A stretch of DNA of 19,592 bases from assembly GCA_946481425.1 (NCBI GenBank), contig CAMLNT010000020.1, positions 1 through 19,592 of the forward strand, read 5' to 3'. The translations under genes and the position numbers were made by a program. Below are positions 14,194 through 19,592 of the stretch, piece by piece (within the stretch, counting starts at the first letter, position 1; every line of letters begins with the position of its first letter). The notes beneath the pieces were generated by a model. It had not been told where the DNA came from, searched no databases, and worked only from the letters and a program-made list of their open reading frames with translations. Source of the DNA: an uncultured Brevundimonas sp. Its GTDB lineage: Bacteria > Pseudomonadota > Alphaproteobacteria > Caulobacterales > Caulobacteraceae.

Positions 14194-16037
14194 CCCCCGA
14201 CGTCCCCACAGACGATGCATCGGTGATCGCGCGGCTGGAGCGACGGCTCCAGCGCGAGAGACAGGCGCGCCTTGAGGCCGAGAGCCTTGCGGAAACGCAC
14301 ACGCGCGCCCTCTACGAACAGACCCGTCGCCTCGAACTGCTCGAGGCGGTGACCGCAGCGGCCAACACCGACGGCGACCCGCTCCAGGCCTTCCAGATCG
14401 CCCTCGACAGGATCGCGTCCTTCACCGGCTGGCCGGTCGGCCACGCCTGGGTCGCTGGCCCAGGCGGGGTGCTTAGGACTTCAGGCCTGTGGTTCGATGA
14501 TGGCCGCCACGAACTCCAGCCCTTCCGGACCATCACGCGGGACATGCGATTTGCGCCCGGCGTGGGACTCCCGGGCCGCACCTATGCGGCCGGCGCCTGC
14601 ATCTGGGTCGAGCTCCTCGGCGAAGACCCGCTGTTCGTACGCGGTGACGTGGCGCGCAGCTGCGGCCTGAAGTCGGGCTTCGCCTTGCCCGTCCATGCGG
14701 GCGACCGGATCGTGGCCGTCCTGGAATTCTTCTCGGTGCGCATGATCGCGCCGGACACCGAACTTCTGCGCGTCATGGACCAGATCGGCTTCCAGCTGGG
14801 TCGGGTCGTGGAACGTCACAACGCCCAGCGCGCCAACCGCCGTCAGCACCGCAAGCTGGCCCGGCTTGCCCGGGAGGCCAGCGCCCAGGCGCGCGCTGCC
14901 GAGGCCGCAAGCCGCGCCAAGTCGGCCTTCCTCGCCGTCACCAGCCACGAGGTGCGCACGCCGCTTAACGCCGTACTCGGCATGGCCCAGGCCCTGTCGA
15001 CACAGCCGATGCCGCAGGATCAGAAGGCGCTTGTCGGCGACATTCTGGAATCCGGCCAGATGCTGCTGCGGCTGCTCAACGCCGTGCTGGACTTCTCTCG
15101 CATCGAGGCCGGCCAGACCTTAGCCCATCCGGAGCCGGTCGACCTTCCGGCGCTCGTTGACGCCGTGGCGCGCATGTGGGCGCCATCCTTCTCGGAAGCC
15201 GACGTCCAGCTGCTGGTCGACGGCAAGGCCTTCGAGGGATGCCGCCCTGTGATGTGCGACCGGGGCAAGGTAGAGCAGACCCTGGTCAACCTCGTCTCCA
15301 ACGCTCTCAAGTTTACGCCGCGCGGAGGCGAGGTCCGCATCCGCCTCTCCGGTCCTGATCAATCAGGCCTCGCGCATTTCGAGGTCACTGACGGCGGACC
15401 GGGCGTCCCCATTGAAGACCGCGACCGCATCTTCATGGCCTTCGAACAGACCGAGGAAGGGCGCCTCGCGGGCGGTGCGGGCCTGGGCCTGGCAATATGC
15501 GCTGGGAATGTCCGGGCCTTGGGCGGCCAGATCACCGCCGACCGCGACGCCGAGGGCCGCAGTCGCTTCGCTTTCTCGTTTCAGGCGCCGGAATCCAGCC
15601 GGCCTCAAGACGTTCAACCGTCGCCGGGCCCGCTAGAGGAGCCTGACGGTCGCCTCTCCGTCCTGGCGGCAGAGGACAACGCCAGTAACCGCAAGGTTCT
15701 GGGCCTGCTACTGTCGCAGCTCGACGTGGATCTGCACTGCGTCGAGGACGGCGCCGCCGCGGTCCGCGCCGTGAGCGAGCGGTACTGGGACCTGGTCCTC
15801 ATGGACGCCAACATGCCGGTCATGAGTGGGCCCGACGCCGTGCGGGCGATCCGGGCCCTGGGCCCCGCCTATCGCGACCTGCCGATCCACATGCTGACCG
15901 CTAACGTCTTTGAGGAAGATGTGACCGCCTACTTGCGTGCGGGCGCCGACGGCGTGCTGCAGAAGCCGATCGATGTCGGCAGGCTGTTCCATGTCATTTC
16001 GACGGCCGGTCGCGCGCCGCCGGAGAAGGCCGCCTGA
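14190..16037 (+). CDS. Soluble GAF-histidine kinase-receiver hybrid, probable H-NOX partner (HnoK-like)
   Basis: From GTG 14190 this protein has 615 aa and no membrane segment. Residues about 10-50 are a charged coiled coil, and 50-205 look like a GAF domain. Residues about 210-245 form a second helical linker. The HisKA motif A-V-T-S-H-E-V-R-T-P-L-N at 249-260 gives phospho-acceptor His253. The ATPase N-box is N-L-V-S-N-A-L-K-F (367-375), followed by D-G-G-P-G at 401-405 and G-G-A-G-L-G-L-A-I at 428-436. The receiver domain (about 489-605) has acidic Glu495/Asp496, phospho-acceptor Asp539 in L-M-D-A-N-M-P, Thr570 and Lys592. No HPt or output domain is present, so phosphate must leave to proteins encoded elsewhere. 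The frame is open 50 codons further upstream within the H-NOX gene, but GTGA coupling is the natural start. Confidence 0.92.
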   Translation: MTPDVPTDDASVIARLERRLQRERQARLEAESLAETHTRALYEQTRRLELLEAVTAAANTDGDPLQAFQIALDRIASFTGWPVGHAWVAGPGGVLRTSGLWFDDGRHELQPFRTITRDMRFAPGVGLPGRTYAAGACIWVELLGEDPLFVRGDVARSCGLKSGFALPVHAGDRIVAVLEFFSVRMIAPDTELLRVMDQIGFQLGRVVERHNAQRANRRQHRKLARLAREASAQARAAEAASRAKSAFLAVTSHEVRTPLNAVLGMAQALSTQPMPQDQKALVGDILESGQMLLRLLNAVLDFSRIEAGQTLAHPEPVDLPALVDAVARMWAPSFSEADVQLLVDGKAFEGCRPVMCDRGKVEQTLVNLVSNALKFTPRGGEVRIRLSGPDQSGLAHFEVTDGGPGVPIEDRDRIFMAFEQTEEGRLAGGAGLGLAICAGNVRALGGQITADRDAEGRSRFAFSFQAPESSRPQDVQPSPGPLEEPDGRLSVLAAEDNASNRKVLGLLLSQLDVDLHCVEDGAAAVRAVSERYWDLVLMDANMPVMSGPDAVRAIRALGPAYRDLPIHMLTANVFEEDVTAYLRAGADGVLQKPIDVGRLFHVISTAGRAPPEKAA

Positions 16038-16047
16038 TCACGAAGGC

Positions 16048-16083
16048 GTGACTTTTGGGGCGGATTTGCCTATAGGCCCGCCC
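16048..16083 (+). promoter_or_regulatory. Candidate fba promoter within a nested palindrome
   Basis: GTGACT (16048-16053), a 17-base spacer and TATAGG (16071-16076) form a plausible sigma-70-type promoter. The -10 lies at the centre of a perfect 10-bp palindrome GCCTATAGGC (16068-16077), flanked by complementary GGGCGG (16058-16063) and CCGCCC (16078-16083). A protein bound there would cover the -10 element. Confidence 0.4.
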
Positions 16084-16112
16084 ACAAAACAAAACCACAC
16101 AGGACTCAGGAC

Positions 16113-17132
16113 ATGAATCTCGCGGCTCTCAACGCCGTGGCGGAAGCCATGGTCGCTCCCGGCAAGGGCATCCTCGCAGCGGACGAATCGACGGGCACGA
16201 TCCAGAAGCGCTTCGACGCCATCCGCGTTGAGAACACCGAGGACAACCGCCGCGACTACCGCGAGCTGATGTTCCGCGCCTCGGACGCCATGAACTACAT
16301 TTCCGGTGTCATCCTGTTCGAGGAAACCCTGTTCCAGAACGCCGCCGACGGCACGCCGCTGGTCGACATCATCTCGGCCGCCGGCGCCATCCCCGGCATC
16401 AAGGTCGACAAGGGCGCCTCCAAGATGGCCGGCTTCCCCGGCGAGACGGCGACCAAGGGCCTGGACGGCCTGTCCAAGCGCCTGCGCGGCTACCGCGAGA
16501 AGGGCGCCCGCTTCGCCAAGTGGCGCGGCGTGATCGACATCGACGGCCCGCTGATCCCGTCCTGGGGCGCGATCAAGACCAATGCTCACGGCCTGGCGCG
16601 CTACGCCCGCATCTGCCAGCAGGAAGACATCGTTCCGATCGTCGAGCCCGAAGTGCTGATGGACGGCGACCACGACATCGAGCGCTGCGACGAGGTCACC
16701 CGCCACGTCCTGAACACTGTCTTCCAGGAACTGGCCGAGCAGCGCGTCGCCCTGGAAGGCATCGTGCTCAAGCCGAACATGGTCATCGCTGGAAAGAAGT
16801 CGAAGCGCCAGGCCTCGGTCGAGCAGGTCGCCGAAATGACCATCGCCGCCCTGAAGTCGACCGTCCCCTCGGCCGTTCCGGGCATCGCCTATCTGTCGGG
16901 AGGCCAGTCTGACGTGGACGCCACCGCCCACCTCGACGCCATGAACAAGATCGGCGGCTTCCCCTGGAAGATGACCTTCTCCTACGGCCGCGCCCTGCAG
17001 GCCGCGCCGCAGAAGGCCTGGGCCGGTAAGGCTGAGAACGCCAAGGCCGCACAAGACGCCTTCCTGCACCGCGCCAGGATGAACGGCCTGGCCTCGCTGG
17101 GCCAGTGGTCCAGGGATCTCGAGAAGGCCTGA
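16113..17132 (+). CDS. fba: Fructose-bisphosphate aldolase, class I
   Basis: This Schiff-base aldolase of glycolysis and gluconeogenesis cleaves fructose 1,6-bisphosphate to dihydroxyacetone phosphate and glyceraldehyde 3-phosphate. The 339-aa length is typical of the bacterial version of the animal-like class I family. Key residues are Asp24 in A-A-D-E-S, Lys136 in A-R-F-A-K-W-R, Glu178 in V-E-P-E-V and the Schiff-base Lys220 in I-V-L-K-P-N-M. Y-L-S-G-G-Q-S-D and F-S-Y-G-R-A bind phosphate. The start at 16113 has AGGA eight bases upstream. Metal-ligand histidines of class II enzymes are absent. Its own candidate promoter lies in the 75-bp gap after the hybrid kinase. Confidence 0.96.
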   Translation: MNLAALNAVAEAMVAPGKGILAADESTGTIQKRFDAIRVENTEDNRRDYRELMFRASDAMNYISGVILFEETLFQNAADGTPLVDIISAAGAIPGIKVDKGASKMAGFPGETATKGLDGLSKRLRGYREKGARFAKWRGVIDIDGPLIPSWGAIKTNAHGLARYARICQQEDIVPIVEPEVLMDGDHDIERCDEVTRHVLNTVFQELAEQRVALEGIVLKPNMVIAGKKSKRQASVEQVAEMTIAALKSTVPSAVPGIAYLSGGQSDVDATAHLDAMNKIGGFPWKMTFSYGRALQAAPQKAWAGKAENAKAAQDAFLHRARMNGLASLGQWSRDLEKA

Positions 17133-17135
17133 CGC

Positions 17136-17170
17136 AAAATGAGGGCCGCAGGCGACGCCGGCGGCCCTCA
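17136..17170 (-). terminator. Hairpin terminator between fba and the Tad genes, probably bidirectional
   Basis: TGAGGGCCGC and GCGGCCCTCA form a perfect 10-bp stem (17140-17170) that continues inward as GGC/GCC past one mismatch. Reading on the minus strand, TTTT follows within the next bases, so it works best as the terminator of the Tad gene row. In the plus direction only GTTGCATT follows, so fba termination would be weaker. Confidence 0.6.
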
Positions 17171-17208
17171 GTTGCATTCCGGCGCTCGTTCGCGTCGCGT
17201 CGCCAGTC

Positions 17209-18390
17209 CTAGTCTACGAGGATTGGGCTACCGCATCTCAGGCCCGTCACCCGCACATCGGCCTGCCCCAGCTGCGCGCCGGTGATGGCCGACACACCCA
17301 GCAGCAGCCGGTCAAGCGGACCGCCCAGCCCTTCCAGCAGCCGCGCCACCTGCCCGCGCACCAGGTCGCTGTTGCCCAGCCCGATCCCCAAAACCCGCAC
17401 TTCGATGTCGGTGTCATCGACCAGGCTCGCGGTCAGCGATCGCGCCAGATCATGGGTCGTGACCGTCTTGACCTCGCGAGCGGCTATCTCCGAGGTCGAG
17501 AACCGCGTCGACTGCCAGCTGTCGCCCCCCAGCCTCAGCTGACCCTGGGCCGACACGCGCAGCAGCCCCGTGTTCACCAGCTGGGCTCGGGACAGTGTCA
17601 GGGTCTCGGTGAAGCGATGCAGCCGGCTCTCGTCGATCATAGCGATCGCGATCTGGCCGACGCTCGGCCGCACATCCAGCACCACCTCGTCCGGCTCGCA
17701 GTCCAGCGACGACAGTCGCGCCTCGGCTGACGCCATCTCGACCAGGATCGGCACATCGACCAGCGACAGCGCCCCGCCGCCGCCCACCCGCGCCCGGACA
17801 TAGAGCCGCGTCTGGGCCGTCCGGACAGTGATGTCGTCATTGGTGACCGTCATCCACGGCGACTGGTTGGGCCGCTCGCCGATGGCCAGCACCACGTCCG
17901 TCGAGGTCAGACCGAGATCGGTCCCCATGTCCAGTTCCAGCTGGCGCGCCTCATTCGCGGCCACCAGGGCGGCGTGGGCCAGGTCCAGGGCCTCGATGTC
18001 CACCTGCAGGGACGCCGGCGTGACCCCGTCGTCCAGTCCAACCAGATCCCCCGGCGTCAGGGTCCGGTCGTCGTCAGCGTCGGCCGCAAGCGCCCGGATC
18101 AGCCCCGCCTCGGCGTCGCGGCCGTCGCCTTCCAGCACCCGCGCAATGGCCGTCAGAGCCAGCGGCGCGCTGATCTCCTCGTCCAGTATGCGGTCGTACT
18201 GTCCGGCCTCGATATCGAGCTCGGTCGCCAGCGCATCCAAATAGGACAGGAGCGACACGTCCGCCGCCGCCAGCGACCGGTAGTCCATCGCCCGCAGCCG
18301 GACCTCCGACCCCGTCAACGCCGACAGCAACCTATTGGCCATTCCGCCGTCCAGCGCGGCCAGGCGTGACCCGATCGAATAGGAGGCCAT
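17209..18390 (-). CDS. TadG-like protein, C-terminal fragment after a frameshift
   Basis: This 393-codon frame holds the C-terminal three quarters of a TadG-like pilus assembly protein. It opens M-A-S-Y-S-I-G-S-R-L-A-A-L-D-G-G, which in this family I expect in the middle of one continuous protein after T-A-T-A-E-P. It continues with an alpha-helical stretch (L-S-Y-L-D-A-L-A-T-E-L) and beta-rich segments to the stop at 17209. On its own it has no signal peptide or membrane anchor and could not reach the envelope. The upstream fragment runs 76 bases past its start in another frame. The shift maps to the 5-bp tandem repeat at 18391-18400. Deleting one copy restores a single 531-aa ORF (18809-17209). 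GGAG eight bases before the ATG could permit separate initiation. A sequencing error is also possible. Confidence 0.7.
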   Translation of the reverse strand: MASYSIGSRLAALDGGMANRLLSALTGSEVRLRAMDYRSLAAADVSLLSYLDALATELDIEAGQYDRILDEEISAPLALTAIARVLEGDGRDAEAGLIRALAADADDDRTLTPGDLVGLDDGVTPASLQVDIEALDLAHAALVAANEARQLELDMGTDLGLTSTDVVLAIGERPNQSPWMTVTNDDITVRTAQTRLYVRARVGGGGALSLVDVPILVEMASAEARLSSLDCEPDEVVLDVRPSVGQIAIAMIDESRLHRFTETLTLSRAQLVNTGLLRVSAQGQLRLGGDSWQSTRFSTSEIAAREVKTVTTHDLARSLTASLVDDTDIEVRVLGIGLGNSDLVRGQVARLLEGLGGPLDRLLLGVSAITGAQLGQADVRVTGLRCGSPILVD

Positions 18391-18809
18391 CGGCTCGGCT
18401 CCGCGGTCGCCGTGCGCCGGATGTCGACCGCGTCGCGGCCCATGATCCAGGCCCCGAAATAGAGCGGCGCCCGCGTCGTCACCGAGACCCTGACCGCCGA
18501 GCCGGCGCCGTCAGGCCTGAACCGCGCATCGGCCGCAAGCGCCTCAGCGCGACGATAGACCCCGCGCGTCACGCTCAGATCCACCACCTCGACGTTCTCG
18601 GCCGCGGTCGAGCGCGCAGCGTCCTCGGCCCGCGTGATGTCGCGCGCCCCGGCCATGGCGGCCAGGTCGGCCGCCGTCTGGCACTTTCGGGCCTCGAAGT
18701 AGAGCACTCCAAGATCCACGGCGATGGCCCCGATCCCGGCCAGGACGGCGCCGCAGATGGCGGTGATGATGGCCGTCCCGCCCCGCTCGTCGCGCACAAG
18801 GCGGCGCAT
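18315..18809 (-). CDS. TadG-like protein, N-terminal fragment (frameshifted)
   Basis: This 164-codon frame starts R-R-L-V-R-D-E-R-G-G-T-A-I-I-T-A, a TadG/TadE-type N terminus. One hydrophobic segment (about 12-35) is followed by V-D-L-G-V-L-Y-F-E-A-R-K-C-Q-T-A-A-D-L-A-A-M-A-G-A, the hallmark of Flp-pilus TadG proteins (Putative Flp pilus-assembly TadE/G-like). Real homology ends near T-A-T-A-E-P (residues 133-138). The last 26 codons are out of frame (S-R-W-P-P-I and onward) and look like a read-out tail. The start overlaps the stop of the preceding TadE-like gene by one base (TGATG), implying translational coupling. As it stands the product is membrane-anchored and lacks most of its periplasmic part. 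Confidence 0.75.
   Translation of the reverse strand: MRRLVRDERGGTAIITAICGAVLAGIGAIAVDLGVLYFEARKCQTAADLAAMAGARDITRAEDAARSTAAENVEVVDLSVTRGVYRRAEALAADARFRPDGAGSAVRVSVTTRAPLYFGAWIMGRDAVDIRRTATAEPSRWPPIRSGHAWPRWTAEWPIGCCRR
18391..18400. repeat. 5-bp tandem duplication (CGGCT x2) at the TadG frameshift
   Basis: CGGCTCGGCT on the plus strand (AGCCGAGCCG on the coding strand). One copy would read T-A-E-P-M-A-S-Y-S-I-G in a single frame across the junction. Two copies throw the N-terminal frame out. The span 17209-18809 is 1601 bases, and removing 5 gives 1596, exactly 532 codons. Confidence 0.8.
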
Positions 18810-19375
18810 CAGTAGCCCCCCGTTCGAACAACGGCCACGGCCTGCACCGTCTGCGGGGGGCGAGGCAGCAGCGTCGCGGCGTGCATCAGGGGATGCCGGG
18901 TCGAGTCGTAGGACAGCCGCACGGTCAGCTGGGTCGCGTCGGTATCGACCTCGACCACCACGTCCGACGGCGCGACCTGGAAAAGTCCGGGCGTGTGGAC
19001 TGCCACCTCCGCCCGCGCCAGCGCCTCGCGTTCAGCGTCGCTGACCCCCGCGATCGAGGCCCGCGCCGCCTCCGATGCGATCCCCTGCATCGACTGCGCA
19101 AGCCAAAGCCAACTGCCGTAGCTGACGATCCCCATCAGCAGCACCACCAGCACCGGGCATAGCAAAGCGAACTCCACCGCCATGCTGCCGGTGCTGTCGG
19201 TCCAGGCCCGCCACAGGGCGATCCGCCCGGGCCGCGGCGCATGATGCCGCCGCATCCGCCGGCGCCGCCTCAACTCGGCGATGGCTGCGCGTCGGTGCAT
19301 GAGAACGTAGAGCAGCATGAGCGCAGCGGCGCTCAATGCCGCCAATTCGCCACTGTGATGAAGCAACCACCCCAT
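18809..19375 (-). CDS. TadE-like pseudopilin with an extra N-terminal membrane segment
   Basis: From ATG 19375 (AAGG nine bases upstream) the protein has 188 aa. The core is a TadE-type pseudopilin: G-S-M-A-V-E-F-A-L-L at 63-72 fits the G/XXXXEF prepilin-peptidase site (cleavage after Gly63, Glu68 at +5). A hydrophobic helix (about 66-90) and the T-S-S-type periplasmic remainder with S-E-A-A-R-A-S-I-A-G follow. Unusually, a first hydrophobic stretch (about 10-26, L-A-A-L-S-A-A-A-L-M-L-L-Y-V-L-M) and an Arg-rich patch (R-R-R-R-R-M-R-R at 36-43) precede it. Shorter starts at 19300 or 19255 would remove that segment but have poorer SDs, so the start is uncertain. It is followed by the TadG-like gene with a one-base overlap. 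Confidence 0.72.
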   Translation of the reverse strand: MGWLLHHSGELAALSAAALMLLYVLMHRRAAIAELRRRRRMRRHHAPRPGRIALWRAWTDSTGSMAVEFALLCPVLVVLLMGIVSYGSWLWLAQSMQGIASEAARASIAGVSDAEREALARAEVAVHTPGLFQVAPSDVVVEVDTDATQLTVRLSYDSTRHPLMHAATLLPRPPQTVQAVAVVRTGGY

Positions 19376-19483
19376 TCGCCCACACCTTGTGTGTAACCAC
19401 AATGGGCACTTTGGGTTGATATTCTCTGAATGCGGGCTTAATCGACTAATACCCGTTTTGGTTGCGTCTTGGCTTCGCCCACT

Positions 19484-19500
19484 GCGTTCTGTTGGAACGC
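19484..19500. repeat. 6-bp inverted repeat downstream of the tRNA gene
   Basis: GCGTTC, loop TGTTG, GAACGC, located 16 bases beyond the tRNA 3' end on the minus strand. No T-run follows on that strand, so it is a poor intrinsic terminator. It may affect tRNA 3' processing. The rest of the spacer (19376-19515) shows no gene and no convincing promoter. Confidence 0.3.
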
Positions 19501-19515
19501 GTCGTTTCGAGGAAA

Positions 19516-19592
19516 TGGTGGCTGGGGGCGGGCTCGAACCGCCGACCTGTGGGTTATGAATCCACCGCTCTAACCAGCTGAGCTACCCAGCC
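19516..19592 (-). tRNA. tRNA-Met (CAU), elongator type
   Basis: The complete 77-nt cloverleaf on the minus strand has acceptor GGCTGGG/CCCAGCC, D-stem GCTC/GAGC with loop AGCTGGTTA, anticodon loop TTCATAA (CAU), variable loop AGGTC, T-stem GGCGG/CCGCC with TTCGAGC loop, and an encoded 3' CCA. The paired first acceptor position (G1-C72) excludes initiator tRNA-fMet. The anticodon stem closes with an A-C mismatch next to the loop. A lysidine-modified tRNA-Ile2, which also reads CAT in the gene, cannot be ruled out by eye. The 5' end coincides with the window edge. Confidence 0.92.

Noticed and set aside
16038..17177. 379-codon open frame antisense to fba
   Set aside because: It is a GC-rich shadow of the aldolase gene. 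The plus-strand protein has all catalytic residues, and the antisense frame has no recognisable motif.
19403..19515. Promoter for the Tad genes in the tRNA spacer
   Set aside because: Several AT-rich boxes occur (for example around 19415-19450), but none combines acceptable -35 and -10 elements at correct spacing.
1..19592. CRISPR array, insertion sequence, phage or integrative element
   Set aside because: No regularly spaced repeats, transposase, integrase or flanking target duplications were seen. The tRNA gene has no integrase beside it within the window.

Overview
The window looks like chromosomal DNA of a GC-rich alphaproteobacterium, most likely a Caulobacterales member (Brevundimonas or Caulobacter type). 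The grounds are the uniform GC-rich coding, the gene content (leucine-degradation liu genes, bamD-recN, prs, CTC-type rplY-pth, pgk with class I fba, Tad pilus genes) and several genes that appear to lack a Shine-Dalgarno (SD) sequence. This placement is inferred from gene content and protein style, not from a search. I see no phage, insertion sequence, CRISPR array or compositional island, and no gene-free stretch over 300 bases.

Layout. Positions 1-3138 hold a leucine/isovalerate catabolism cluster on the minus strand: liuB (methylcrotonyl-CoA carboxylase carboxyltransferase subunit), then liuC (methylglutaconyl-CoA hydratase type), then a 28-codon ORF and two tight hairpins leading into a gene that leaves the window at base 1. 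A DUF2200 gene sits between liuB and liuC on the opposite strand. Positions 3208-4980 (+) encode an NTE-like protein, a cyclic-nucleotide-binding-type domain fused to a patatin phospholipase. Positions 4977-8472 (-) are an apparent operon bamD, recN, DUF3008, exoD. Divergent from it, the plus strand carries prs, an unrecognised proline-rich lipoprotein, rplY, pth and pgk. Two strong intrinsic terminators lie directly before rplY and pth, where they could act as attenuators.

Between pgk and the class I fructose-bisphosphate aldolase gene lies a two-gene nitric-oxide sensing module: an H-NOX protein with heme His102, the YxSxR motif and a Cys3His set, overlapped by four bases by a soluble GAF-histidine kinase-receiver hybrid. 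The last 2.4 kb (-) contain a TadE-like minor pilin gene and a TadG-like gene split by a frameshift at a 5-bp tandem duplication. A complete tRNA-Met(CAU) gene ends at the window edge.

The most interesting points are the H-NOX/hybrid kinase pair inside the pgk-fba pair, the TadG frameshift whose exact repair is deletion of one 5-bp repeat copy, the structured rplY leader ending in a terminator that abuts the ribosome binding site, the leader ORF with an SD-sequestering hairpin at the left edge, and likely leaderless transcripts for pgk and liuB.
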